Source: Spirochaetota bacterium
GTDB lineage: Bacteria; Spirochaetota; Brachyspiria; Brachyspirales; JACRPF01
Length of the DNA stretch: 64,000 nt
NCBI GenBank assembly: GCA_016214035.1
Contig: JACRPF010000001.1
Span: 62,001-126,000, forward strand
Direction of reading: 5' to 3'
A program made the translations under genes and the position numbers. Below are positions 10,001 to 18,569 of this stretch, piece by piece; within the stretch, counting starts at the first letter, position 1, and each line of letters begins with the position of its first letter. The notes under the pieces were generated by a model. The model was not told the DNA's origin and made no database searches. It saw only the letters and a program-made list of their open reading frames with translations.

Positions 10001-12784
10001 TTCACGGTGATCACCGGACTTTCCGGATCGGGAAAGACATCGCTCGCGTTCGACACGATTTTCAAGGAAGGCCAGCGCAGATTCGTCGAATCGCTCTCCA
10101 CCTACGCGCGCCGTTTCCTCGGACGCTTCGAGAACACCGATGTGGACCGCATCGAGGGGCTTTCGCCGGCCATAGCTATTGACCAGAAAAACGTATCGCG
10201 TAATCCGCGCTCCACCGTCGCCACGGTCACCGAGATATATGATTATCTCAGACTGCTGTATGCGCGCATCGGCGTACCGTACTGCCCCGAATGCGGCACA
10301 AAACTCACGGCGCATTCGCCGTCGCTGCTCGGCAAGGAGATCGCAGCCGCGCATGCCGGAGAAAAATGCTACATCATCGCACCGCTCTATGACGCGGCGC
10401 TCAAACACCGGTTCGCCGTGCCGCAGGGAGAGATGGATGCGACGCATCTGAAGAAGATCATAGAGACAGCACGCACCGACAACTTCATGCGGCTTGTTAT
10501 CGATAAAGATGAATATCTTATCGAAGACATCAATGACGCCGTAATCAAAAAGCTCTGTCCGTCGAACGGGTCCTGCGTACAGTTTGCCGGCATCGTTATT
10601 GACCGCATTATACCCGAGGTATCAAAAGCGGCGCGTATCGCCGAGGCGCTCACGCAGGCTTTCTCGTACAGCGAGGGTGTGGCGCTCATCCGCGTGGGTT
10701 CGCGCGCGGAATACGTCACGAAATTCCCCGCCTGTCTCACGCACGGCATATTATTCGATGAAGAAGTGACGCCGCGCCATTTCTCGTTCAACTCGCACTG
10801 GGGCCAGTGCCCGGCGTGCAAAGGCATCGGCAGTTCGATGAATTTCGACCCGTCAAAGGTCATCATCGACGGGTCGAAACCGTTCTTCGCGGGTGCGCTC
10901 CACGAACGGCTGCACCGGTATTTCATCGAACCCGGCGGCTGGCTCCACGGGCCCATAGCGCGCCTCATGCGAACGCACCGGCTGCCGCAGAAGGCCTTGT
11001 ACGAGACGCCGTTCATCGACCTGAGCGAAAAGATCAAAGATGTCATCTTCAACGGCGACGGCGTCAACGACGGCATGGCGCAGACCATGAGCAAGTGGTA
11101 CAACTCGAACGACCTCATGAAAGAGGATTACAGCGAATATATCGATGATGTCATCACGCAATTCCTCACCGAGACGCCATGTCCGGAATGCAAAGGGATG
11201 CGGCTCACGCCGAAAATACTCGCGTTCCGCGTTGACGGCAGGAGCATCAGCGAAACGGCGAGAAAGACCGTTGCGGAGCTTGCCGCGATTTTCGGTACGC
11301 TTTCACAGAAGCTCAGCGATCGCGACAACATTATCGTCCGTGAAGTGATTCAGGAGATAGGCACGCGTGTCTCATTCCTCGAAAAAGTCGGGTTATCATA
11401 CATCTCGCTTGACCGCAGATTCGCCACACTTTCCGGCGGTGAATCGCAGCGCATACGGCTTGCAAGCCAGCTCGGGAGCCGCCTTACCGGTGTGCTCTAT
11501 GTGCTCGATGAACCCACGGTGGGTCTCCATCCGCGCGACACGGATAAACTCCTCGCAACGCTCAAGGAACTCCGCGACCTTAAGAACACACTCATCGTCG
11601 TTGAACACGACCGCGAGACCATCGATGCGGCCGACCACATCATCGATATGGGGCCGGCGGCGGGCGAACGCGGCGGCGAGGTGATGTTCAACGGCGGCCA
11701 TGAGGCATTCGGCAAAGCGGATACGCTCACCGCGCGATACATGCGCGGCGATGAAACAATAGGTGCGCTCAGAACATTACGTCCCGGCAGCGGCAGCGCC
11801 ATCGTCATACGCGGGGCGCGGCTCAACAATCTCAAAAACATCAACGCGCGCATACCGCTCAATACCATCACCACGGTTACCGGTGTCTCCGGAAGCGGCA
11901 AATCGTCGCTCGTTGTCGATACGATATACGCCGCCGTACGCGACGCGCTCAACCGGCGCACCGCCGCCCGCGACTACGACGCGCTTGAGGGGCTCATGCG
12001 GGACGGCAAGCCCGTCGTGCAGAACGTCATCCTCGTAGACCAGATGTCCATCGGCGGATCGATACGGAGTACGCTCGCGACGTATCTGAAAATATTCGAC
12101 CGCATACGCGCCGTGTACGCGAAAACGGAACTTGCGCGCGTCAAAGGATACACCTCATCGCGCTTCACCTACAACGGCCATGAGGGCCGCTGCAAATCCT
12201 GCGACGGCAAAGGCATAAAAAAAATAACCATGCACTTTCTCTCGGACCTTGAAGTGGTCTGTGACGAGTGCAAAGGGAAACGCTACAACAGCGAAACGCT
12301 TGCGGTGACGTTCAAGGGGCGCTCCATCGCCGACGTGTTCGCCTTCACGGTGGATGAAGCCGCCGTGTTCTTCGAGAACCACCGGGGGATACGCGAATCG
12401 CTCACGCTCCTGTCGCAGGTTGGCCTGGGCTACGTGAAACTCGGCCAGCGTCTCGACACGCTTTCCGGCGGTGAACTCCAGCGCCTGAAACTCTCCCGGG
12501 AACTTGCGCGCGGCAAAAGTGATCATACGCTCTACGTACTCGACGAACCGACGACGGGGCTTCATTTCGACGACGTAAAAAAGCTCATCGCGGCGCTCGA
12601 CCGGCTGGTGGACAACGGCAACAGCGTGCTCATGGTTGAACACAACCCTGATGTGATGCGGAACTCGGACCATCTCATCGATCTCGGCCCCGAAGGCGGC
12701 AACGGCGGCGGAACCATCGTCGCTGAAGGAACACCGGATGCGGTGAAGGCTCTGCGTAAGGGTTTCACCTGGAAGTATTTATAA
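7025..12784 (+). CDS. uvrA: Tandem-fused (double) excinuclease ABC subunit A, 1919 aa
   Basis: UvrA is the ATPase that finds DNA lesions for UvrBC. Ordinary UvrA is about 940 aa; this ORF is two full copies joined head to tail without a stop. Copy 1 has Walker A GVSGSGKSS (about residue 32), zinc Cys pairs near 278/302, the second Walker A near 648 and the C-terminal zinc finger CPTC...CEEC near 749-772. Copy 2 starts about residue 969 with Walker A GLSGSGKTS (about 998), the second Walker A near 1619, and CKSC...CDEC near 1722-1745. In copy 2 the first Cys pair of the N-terminal zinc module is CLTH, so one ligand is His or the site is altered. Both copies keep signature motifs (LSGGESQR, LSGGEAQR, LSGGELQR) and DEP Walker B motifs. 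Chlamydial UvrA is known to have such a fused form. It probably acts as a covalent UvrA dimer. Confidence 0.95.
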   Translation: MADQIEIIKAREHNLKNVSLTIPHHTLTVMSGVSGSGKSSLAFDTIFKEGQRRYLESLSSYARQFLGVMSKADVDHIEGLSPTISIDQKSVNKNPRSTVGTVTELYDFLRLMFARLGIPHCSSCGTKITKQSEEQIARTVLLNFHGENILVLAPIVMDRKGEYRKELDDLKTAGFIRARVDGAVLNLEDGMPELKRYEKHTIEAVIDRIAVEEKNLSRIVEAIERATALTKGLAAIYIVHAESKTKETKGKKAGDKTKMQLQAAEKKFYHLFTTERSCAKCGHSIPAIEPNLFSFNNPAGACPSCSGLGIIYHFNEELIVGDKNLSMYDGALKCFVDDHIAFDYDYTFEDVEALARQHKISLRKPWKEIPLAHRKILLYGGGKENSETTGIAERLKYLYETYRIPHYENFMEEIPCKSCGGSRLNGEALSVKFDGKTIADFSAMTIDEAKKYFDGVTLAGSAQTVGEPIIKEIRYRLTFLEQVGLTYLTINRASPSLSGGESQRIRLAAQIGSGLEGVLYVLDEPSIGLHQSDNKKLLASLKTLRDKHNTVIVVEHDEETIQSADYLVDIGPGAGVTGGEIVGIGSVEDVKNSPASITGRYLRGDDCIKIPEKRRAGNGTAVVIRDAHHNNLNHVDASFPLGTFIAVTGVSGSGKSTLIDTILKRALFKRIYKARMKPGKHEAVEGIEHIDKVIEIDQSPIGRTPRSNPATYTKVLTPIRDLFANTNTAKMRGYTKSRFSFNVAGGRCPTCEGAGVVSMEMQFLSDVLVPCEECNGKRFNAETLDVEFKGKTITDVLAMSVNEAYDFFENIPSIRRVLETLREIGLGYIALGQPSTTLSGGEAQRMKLASELYKTATGKTLYLLDEPTTGLHFEDIKKLLHALQSLVDKGNTVIVIEHNLDVIKSADHIIDLGPGGGKHGGRIIATGTPEAVAKEKESLTGKELKAVLYPDKRTAAQSQRDRSVKKQKEIITVTGAKKHNLKNISLTIPKNTFTVITGLSGSGKTSLAFDTIFKEGQRRFVESLSTYARRFLGRFENTDVDRIEGLSPAIAIDQKNVSRNPRSTVATVTEIYDYLRLLYARIGVPYCPECGTKLTAHSPSLLGKEIAAAHAGEKCYIIAPLYDAALKHRFAVPQGEMDATHLKKIIETARTDNFMRLVIDKDEYLIEDINDAVIKKLCPSNGSCVQFAGIVIDRIIPEVSKAARIAEALTQAFSYSEGVALIRVGSRAEYVTKFPACLTHGILFDEEVTPRHFSFNSHWGQCPACKGIGSSMNFDPSKVIIDGSKPFFAGALHERLHRYFIEPGGWLHGPIARLMRTHRLPQKALYETPFIDLSEKIKDVIFNGDGVNDGMAQTMSKWYNSNDLMKEDYSEYIDDVITQFLTETPCPECKGMRLTPKILAFRVDGRSISETARKTVAELAAIFGTLSQKLSDRDNIIVREVIQEIGTRVSFLEKVGLSYISLDRRFATLSGGESQRIRLASQLGSRLTGVLYVLDEPTVGLHPRDTDKLLATLKELRDLKNTLIVVEHDRETIDAADHIIDMGPAAGERGGEVMFNGGHEAFGKADTLTARYMRGDETIGALRTLRPGSGSAIVIRGARLNNLKNINARIPLNTITTVTGVSGSGKSSLVVDTIYAAVRDALNRRTAARDYDALEGLMRDGKPVVQNVILVDQMSIGGSIRSTLATYLKIFDRIRAVYAKTELARVKGYTSSRFTYNGHEGRCKSCDGKGIKKITMHFLSDLEVVCDECKGKRYNSETLAVTFKGRSIADVFAFTVDEAAVFFENHRGIRESLTLLSQVGLGYVKLGQRLDTLSGGELQRLKLSRELARGKSDHTLYVLDEPTTGLHFDDVKKLIAALDRLVDNGNSVLMVEHNPDVMRNSDHLIDLGPEGGNGGGTIVAEGTPDAVKALRKGFTWKYL

Positions 12785-12802
12785 CGCGGGCTTGAATCTG
12801 CG

Positions 12803-15800
12803 CTATACACCGGCGGGAAGAGTCACCGTGAACTCGGTGAACTGCTGCGGCCTGCTGATGATATGAATATCGCCGCCCATGCTTTTTACGATGCCGTAGG
12901 CAATAGAAAGACCGAGACCGGTGCCGAAACCTTCGGGCTTGGTGGTGAAGAACGGCGTGAACAGACTGCGCTTCACCTCATCGGACATGCCGCAGCCATT
13001 ATCACGAATGTTCATACGCACCATGCCGTCCGCGCATGAAGTACGTATCATAATCTCACCGGAATGACCGCGTTCGGACTCCATGCGTTCCTGAATGGCG
13101 TCTTTGGCGTTGGACAGGAGGTTGAGCACCACCTGCTCCATGCGAAACAGGTTTCCGCGTGAACGGGGCAGCGATTCATCGAGCGATTCGGCGATGCGCA
13201 CATTGCTGTTGCCGAACTGCGCTCCGATCATGCTGAGCACATTCGTAACGGCATCATTCACACTGAACGAACCGCCGGCATCCTCATGCTGCTCGCGTGC
13301 GAACGTGCGCACCTGCTCCACAATTTTCGTGATGCGCGATATATATCCTTTCATTGACTCGATTTTTCCCGCAGCGAACGCGCTGTCGCCGGGTTTGAGC
13401 AGCATAAGATCGAGCGCCATGGACAGAGCCATGAGCGGCTGGTTGAGCTCGTGAGCGATACCGGTGGCGAGTACCCCGAGCGACTTGAGCTTCTCCGTCT
13501 GCATGAGCGCCACCTCATGCTTTCTGAGCGACTCGAGCGCATCGTAGCGTTCGACGATCTTCCACGCGGAATCCATAAGATGCGTGAGCGTTTTCACGTC
13601 CGCGTGTGTATAACCGCCCTTTTTATTTCCCATACCCGCGACCGCGACGATGTGTTCACCGCTCAATACCGGTACGGTGAGAAAATTCGAAAGCTTCACG
13701 TGCCCTTCCGGGTATCCGCGCTTTTGGGGATGCGGCGCATCAAAATCATTCACCACGATGGCTTTGCGCTGCCGAACCACCTCGCCCCATATTCCGGTCT
13801 TTTCAAGCTGATACAGCGTCTGCGGATTCATCACCGCGCATTCCTTCATCACCTCACGCGACCAGGTGTTGAGCGTGAATTCCTTTTTCTCTTCGGAGTA
13901 GTGATAGATATACCCTATGGTACTGCCGGTAAGCGCGAGTGATTCGTTGAGTGTGAAATCGAGCAGGTCCTGCATGTCTTTCGCGCGGTACTGCGATATG
14001 TTCCAGAGACACTGCAGCATCGCCTCGCTTTCACGGAGTGCTTTTTCCACAGAACGCTGTGTGAGGGCCACCGCAAGCGAATCCGCCATGCGCTCGAGCA
14101 TCCCGATGAATTCCGCGGTAAACCGGTTCTTCCGGTGATCGTTGATTTGTATAAGGCCGATCGTTTCACCGCCGTTGCGCAGTGCCACCAGCGCCACCGA
14201 TTCATACCCCTCGCCGTTGCAGCGATTGCGGGTTCGAGCCTGCCGCTCCGCATCCGTGGTGGTAGCGAGGAGCTCAGTCGTACCGTTCGACCAGAAACTG
14301 CCGCGCGTGGTAAAAAAGTTTTTTGACGGATCGAACCGTTCCTGAAGAACATTGCCGCACATGCAGTCAAGCACCGGATTACCGGCGCTGTCGCGCGTAA
14401 GCTGGCCGTTGATGTCGGGCGTGCAGAGCGAGCTTTCACACTTCACAAATTCGGACGGAAAACCGCGCGTTTCAAAATACGGATAATCGTCGCCTTCCTT
14501 AAGACGTACACCGACCGCTTCACAGCCGGACCATTCCTTCAAATACATCGTGACCGCCTGGATGAGCTCGTGTTTGCCGTTCCGCGCGTTGATAAGCTTG
14601 AGCATCGATATTGTCGCTTCACGTTCGCGTTCATTCTGTTTCAGCGAGGTGATGTCGTTGAATATGACGGCGAACGTTCCGCGCTTGGGCGAGTACGCCC
14701 TGACATCGTAGTATCGGTCGAGTGCGCCGGAAAAGTCCTCGAACTGTATCGGCTCGCCGGTCAGCGCAACGCGGCCGTATCTCTCAATCCACACCGCTTC
14801 GGTAGCCGGCATGACTTCCCGCACGGTCTTTCCGATGATATCCGCGCGCTTCAAGCCGGTCATACGTTCAAACGCATCATTGACGGCGAGAAAACGGTAA
14901 TCCGTCGGCGTGCCGTCGACATCGCAGATGATCTCGTGCAGCGCGAACCCCGCACGCATTTCGCTGAACAGATGGCGGTATTGTTCTTCACTTTTTGTCA
15001 CCGATTCCTGCATGTGGTATTCATCGGTGACGTCACGGAACACCAGCACGGTCCCGATGATGTCGCCCCGCTCACTGCGGATGGGAGCCGCGCTGTCGGC
15101 AATCTGACGTTCCGTTCCGTCGCGGGCGATGAGCGCCGTGTGATTCGCAAGCCCGACGATAATCCCCTCCGTGAGCACGCGGAATACCGGATTCGCCGCC
15201 GGACGGCGCGTCTGCGCGTTGACGATGTTGAAAATCTCGGATAGACCGCGGCCGAATGCGTCGCGGGTTTTCCAGCCGGTGAGCGTTTCGGCGACATTAT
15301 TCAGCGATATCACATTGCCGGACGCGTCGGTGGCGATGACACCGTCGCCGATCGAGCGAAGCGTCGCCGATAGCCGCGCCTCGCTTTCCTGCAGTTTTCG
15401 CCCGGCCCTGCGCGATACGGCGAAACTAACCGCGGTGAGTATGGCTACGGAAATGATCGCGACAAGCGAATCGATGATAACACGGTTTTCCCGCACCAGC
15501 CCCGCGCCGAACGTAAGGACGAACCAGCCGCTCACCATGATGACAACGGTTATGGCGGGAACGACATACCGCATGAACGACGCGAATACGGATGTGCCGG
15601 TTATCAGTCTGGAAAACAGCGCATCGGGCATGATGAAGAGCAGCGCGGCCGCGAGCGCAAAAAACATGAGCGCACTGGCGAAAGGCACGGGGATGAATGT
15701 CCCGCCGTACAGGAGCGGGGCACCGTACCAGTAACCGGTGAGTATGACGGATACGGCGACGAGAATGACCATGCCGATGGTATCGCCGATCTGCCGTATG

Positions 15801-16240
15801 CGCCTTTCCGCCGGGAAGAGACCGGTGAGCACGAGCGCGGCATCCGCGAGAATAAAAAAGACCATTCCGATCGGCGACATACGCCCTATCTTAACGCCGA
15901 GAAAAACATCCGGCACGGCTACAATAAGATTCTCGATGTCAACCGGAATATGCGCAAGCCATACACCGAGGAGCGTGAATGCAACAAGACCCGCGGTGCC
16001 GGCGCATACGGATGCCGCGACGCGGAACGCCGTTTTCCTGGACTGCAGCAGCAATATGGCGAATGACGTCAGGAGGCCGCATATTGCTGCAACCGGAGGC
16101 ATGGGCGTGGAGTTCGACAGTAACCGCAGCTGCATGGAAGTTCCGGTGATCCACGACATAAGCACTGCGATGCAAAAAAGCATCATCATAACTGCAGATG
16201 CCGGCGCAGCAATCCGAACAACAGCGTTTTTAAACTTCAT
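12803..16240 (-). CDS. Membrane sensor histidine kinase with PAS-PAS-GAF-GAF inputs, 1145 aa
   Basis: The N-terminal ~300 residues contain about eight hydrophobic segments (MMMLFCIAVLMSWITG through VAIISVAILTAVSFAV), forming an integral-membrane input domain. Then follow PAS 1 (ATLRSIGDGVIATDASGNVI), PAS 2 (FALHEIICDVDGTP...FERMTGLKRADIIGK), a GAF domain with several Cys residues (CESSLC, CMCG), a second GAF (LQCLWNISQY...FLTVPVLSGEHIVAV), a HisKA H-box (ATGIAHELNQPLMALS) and a HATPase with DNGCGM and GTGLGLSIAYGIV. No receiver domain and no adjacent response regulator are present, so the partner is encoded elsewhere. Several upstream in-frame Met codons exist (16261, 16291); I chose 16240 because the hydrophobic N-terminus begins naturally there, but the start is uncertain. 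Signal unknown. Confidence 0.88.
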   Translation of the reverse strand: MKFKNAVVRIAAPASAVMMMLFCIAVLMSWITGTSMQLRLLSNSTPMPPVAAICGLLTSFAILLLQSRKTAFRVAASVCAGTAGLVAFTLLGVWLAHIPVDIENLIVAVPDVFLGVKIGRMSPIGMVFFILADAALVLTGLFPAERRIRQIGDTIGMVILVAVSVILTGYWYGAPLLYGGTFIPVPFASALMFFALAAALLFIMPDALFSRLITGTSVFASFMRYVVPAITVVIMVSGWFVLTFGAGLVRENRVIIDSLVAIISVAILTAVSFAVSRRAGRKLQESEARLSATLRSIGDGVIATDASGNVISLNNVAETLTGWKTRDAFGRGLSEIFNIVNAQTRRPAANPVFRVLTEGIIVGLANHTALIARDGTERQIADSAAPIRSERGDIIGTVLVFRDVTDEYHMQESVTKSEEQYRHLFSEMRAGFALHEIICDVDGTPTDYRFLAVNDAFERMTGLKRADIIGKTVREVMPATEAVWIERYGRVALTGEPIQFEDFSGALDRYYDVRAYSPKRGTFAVIFNDITSLKQNEREREATISMLKLINARNGKHELIQAVTMYLKEWSGCEAVGVRLKEGDDYPYFETRGFPSEFVKCESSLCTPDINGQLTRDSAGNPVLDCMCGNVLQERFDPSKNFFTTRGSFWSNGTTELLATTTDAERQARTRNRCNGEGYESVALVALRNGGETIGLIQINDHRKNRFTAEFIGMLERMADSLAVALTQRSVEKALRESEAMLQCLWNISQYRAKDMQDLLDFTLNESLALTGSTIGYIYHYSEEKKEFTLNTWSREVMKECAVMNPQTLYQLEKTGIWGEVVRQRKAIVVNDFDAPHPQKRGYPEGHVKLSNFLTVPVLSGEHIVAVAGMGNKKGGYTHADVKTLTHLMDSAWKIVERYDALESLRKHEVALMQTEKLKSLGVLATGIAHELNQPLMALSMALDLMLLKPGDSAFAAGKIESMKGYISRITKIVEQVRTFAREQHEDAGGSFSVNDAVTNVLSMIGAQFGNSNVRIAESLDESLPRSRGNLFRMEQVVLNLLSNAKDAIQERMESERGHSGEIMIRTSCADGMVRMNIRDNGCGMSDEVKRSLFTPFFTTKPEGFGTGLGLSIAYGIVKSMGGDIHIISRPQQFTEFTVTLPAGV

Positions 16241-16346
16241 GCGGGTGATTATATATCGCATGAGCCCAAAAAACAAACAATCGCGCTGCATGGGCCATTC
16301 GTTTGAAATGCAATAGAACGCCGACAAGTAAAGCGGGACAAAATAC

Positions 16347-16374
16347 TTGACACATACCGGTGATGCGGTACAAT
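16347..16374 (+). promoter_or_regulatory. Sigma70-type promoter upstream of the hemolysin III-like gene
   Basis: TTGACA at 16347-16352, 16-nt spacer, TACAAT at 16369-16374. Predicted transcript start is near 16381, giving a 5' UTR of about 45 nt. It lies in the divergent gap with the histidine kinase. Confidence 0.6.
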
Positions 16375-16425
16375 ATCGCATAATGATATGTCCGTACGAA
16401 ATCCAAATACATATCGCTGCAGATC

Positions 16426-17073
16426 ATGGACGCTGATTCATCCGCAGACAGGCAGACAAATCCCGAGGAGATAGTCAGCGCCGTAACACATGGTATCGGT
16501 GCGGCGTTTTCCATAGTAGGGCTTGTACTGCTGGTATCCATCGCCGCAAAAAAAGGCGATGCCTGGCGTATAACCTCGTTCTCGATATACGGCGCGACTC
16601 TTATTCTGCTCTATATGATGTCAATGCTCTTCCACGCGATATCCGGACCCGCCAAACGATTTTTCCAGTTCATGGACGGTGCGGCGGTATACCTCCTGAT
16701 TGCCGGCACCTACACCCCGGTGGCGCTCATTTTTCTGCGCGGCGTATGGGGATGGTCGATGCTCGGCATCATCTGGGGGCTGGCCATTATCGGGATATTA
16801 TTGAAAATATTTTCCGTCGGGAAATTCAACGTCGTCACCACCATCGTGTATGTCATCATGGGATGGCTTATCGTCATCGCCGTTAAACCGCTGATGAGTG
16901 CCGCGCCGAGAGAACTCCTCGTGTGGATAGTTGTCGGCGGCACATGCTATACCATGGGAGTGGTTTTTTATCTTTTGAAAAAAATGCCGTTCCATCATCC
17001 CGTCTGGCACCTGTTCGTACTCGGCGGGAGCGTCTGCCACTTTCTGGGATTTTTATGGTACGGGATGGGCTGA
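16426..17073 (+). CDS. Hemolysin III (YqfA/PAQR-type) integral membrane protein, 215 aa
   Basis: Seven hydrophobic helices span the protein. Family motifs are AVTHGIGAAFSIVG near the N-terminus, SMLFHAIS, FMDGAAVYLLIAGTYTP, and HHPVWHLFVLGGSVCHFLGF at the C-terminus, which together carry the conserved His/Asp residues of the CREST/PAQR superfamily (possible Zn hydrolase). Despite the historical name, cytolytic activity should not be assumed. It is transcribed divergently from the histidine kinase from a near-consensus promoter. It is convergent with livF, separated by 7 bp. No clear Shine-Dalgarno precedes the ATG. Confidence 0.85.
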   Translation: MDADSSADRQTNPEEIVSAVTHGIGAAFSIVGLVLLVSIAAKKGDAWRITSFSIYGATLILLYMMSMLFHAISGPAKRFFQFMDGAAVYLLIAGTYTPVALIFLRGVWGWSMLGIIWGLAIIGILLKIFSVGKFNVVTTIVYVIMGWLIVIAVKPLMSAAPRELLVWIVVGGTCYTMGVVFYLLKKMPFHHPVWHLFVLGGSVCHFLGFLWYGMG

Positions 17074-17080
17074 GCGCGGA

Positions 17081-17785
17081 TTATATCCCGAGATACGCTC
17101 GTTTGACATCCTCGTTCCCGGCAAGACGTTTCGCGTCGTCGGCGAGCACGATGCGTCCCGTTTCAAGGACATAGCCGCGTCCGGCGACTTTCAGCGCCAT
17201 GTGCGCATTCTGCTCCACGAGCAGTATCGTCACCCGCCGTTCGGTGTTTATCCGTCTGATGATATCGAATATCTGCTGTACGATAATCGGCGCAAGACCG
17301 AGTGACGGCTCGTCAAGGAGCAGAAGTCTCGGACTTCCCATGAGCGCACGCGATATCGCCAGCATCTGCTGTTCACCGCCGGAAAGTGTTCCGCCGGGCT
17401 GTCGGCGACGCTCGGCGAGTATCGGGAAAAGCGCGTAGAGCTCATCCATAGACGCCCGCACGTTCGCGCCGCGCCTGAGATGCGCGCCCATCGACAGATT
17501 TTCCTCAACGCTCATCTCGGCGAATATGCGCCGTCCTTCGGGAACGAGCGATATGCCCTGCGCGACGATGCCGTCCGCGGAGCTGTTGGTGATGTCGCGT
17601 CTGCAGAACCGTATACGCCCCGCACCGGCGCAAATGATGCCGGCTATGGTAAAAAGCAGCGTCGATTTTCCCGCTCCGTTCGCCCCGATGAGCGAGACGA
17701 TCTCGCCTTCGTTCACCGTGAGCGTAACGCCCTTGAGCGCCTTCACCGAACCGTAGGATGCTTCCAGGCCTTCTATCTCAAGCAT
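17081..17785 (-). CDS. livF: Branched-chain amino-acid ABC transporter ATP-binding protein LivF
   Basis: Cytoplasmic ATPase of 234 aa. Walker A GANGAGKST (34-42), signature LSGGEQQ (134-140), Walker B LLLLDEPSLGLAP; the SLGLAP sequence after Walker B and VPEGRRIF are typical of LivF. Start ATG 17785 is preceded by GGGGAGG and overlaps the end of livG by 8 bp, so translation is coupled. Last gene of the livHMGF operon; powers uptake of Leu/Ile/Val-type or related amino acids or amides. The exact substrate cannot be told. Confidence 0.92.
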   Translation of the reverse strand: MLEIEGLEASYGSVKALKGVTLTVNEGEIVSLIGANGAGKSTLLFTIAGIICAGAGRIRFCRRDITNSSADGIVAQGISLVPEGRRIFAEMSVEENLSMGAHLRRGANVRASMDELYALFPILAERRRQPGGTLSGGEQQMLAISRALMGSPRLLLLDEPSLGLAPIIVQQIFDIIRRINTERRVTILLVEQNAHMALKVAGRGYVLETGRIVLADDAKRLAGNEDVKRAYLGI

Positions 17786-18569
17786 CGGCCGCCTCCCCGA
17801 GATACGCCTCGATGACACCGCGATTATGACGTATTTCTTCCGGCCGTCCCTCGGCGATTATCCTGCCGTAATCCATCACCAGAATGCGCTCCGACAGCCG
17901 CATGACAAGATTCATATCGTGTTCGATGAGAAGAACAGCAAGCCCGTGCCGCTCACGGATGCAGAGAATAAGATCGTCAAGCTCGCGCGTTTCCTGCGGA
18001 TTCATGCCGGCGGCCGGTTCGTCGAGGAGCAGCAGGAACGGCTTTGCCGCAAGCGCGCGCGCTATCTCAAGACGCCGCTGCGCGCCGTACGGAAGATTTT
18101 TTGCCGCCTCATTACAGTACCGCTCGATACCGATTTCAACAAGGAGCCGGTACGATTCCTCGAGCACTGCTTTTTCTTCACGCCGTACGTGCGGCGATCC
18201 GAGCACGGCGCCGGCGATGGTTCCGCGCATATGTCCGTCCATGCCTATCATCACGTTTTCAAGCGCCGTCATCCCGCCGAAAAGCCTGATGTTCTGAAAT
18301 GTCCGCGCAATGCCGCTCCGGGTAATCGCATCCGGCGTCCGGCGTGTGATCACCTTCGGCTCTTTATCACCCGGGCGATGCACGCTGATTATACCGTGTG
18401 TGGGCTGATACAGTCCGCTCACGCAATTGAACACACTGGTCTTGCCTGCGCCGTTCGGTCCGATAAGCGCGGCAATCTCTTTTTCACGGACGGTGAAACT
18501 CACCTCGTCGACGGCATGAATGCCCCCGAAATGGAGCGCAAGACCGGTCACTGAAAGTATATCAGTCAT
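17778..18569 (-). CDS. livG: Branched-chain amino-acid ABC transporter ATP-binding protein LivG
   Basis: ATPase of 263 aa. Walker A GPNGAGKTS (about 37-45), the LivG hallmark GIARTFQNIRLF, the altered signature PYGAQRRLEIARAL and Walker B LLLLDEPAAGMNP. The start at 18569 (MTDILSV) follows GGAGCGGG and overlaps the livM stop by 8 bp. Pairs with LivF as the heterodimeric motor for the LivH/LivM permeases. Confidence 0.92.
   Translation of the reverse strand: MTDILSVTGLALHFGGIHAVDEVSFTVREKEIAALIGPNGAGKTSVFNCVSGLYQPTHGIISVHRPGDKEPKVITRRTPDAITRSGIARTFQNIRLFGGMTALENVMIGMDGHMRGTIAGAVLGSPHVRREEKAVLEESYRLLVEIGIERYCNEAAKNLPYGAQRRLEIARALAAKPFLLLLDEPAAGMNPQETRELDDLILCIRERHGLAVLLIEHDMNLVMRLSERILVMDYGRIIAEGRPEEIRHNRGVIEAYLGEAADA

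Noticed and set aside
8990-10447. 485-residue minus-strand open frame inside uvrA
   Set aside because: It is fully antisense to two well-conserved UvrA domains, lacks a ribosome-binding site and has no recognisable domain; long antisense frames are expected in GC-rich genes.
14570-15244. 224-residue plus-strand frame opposite the histidine kinase
   Set aside because: Overlaps PAS domains in antisense and shows no family motif.
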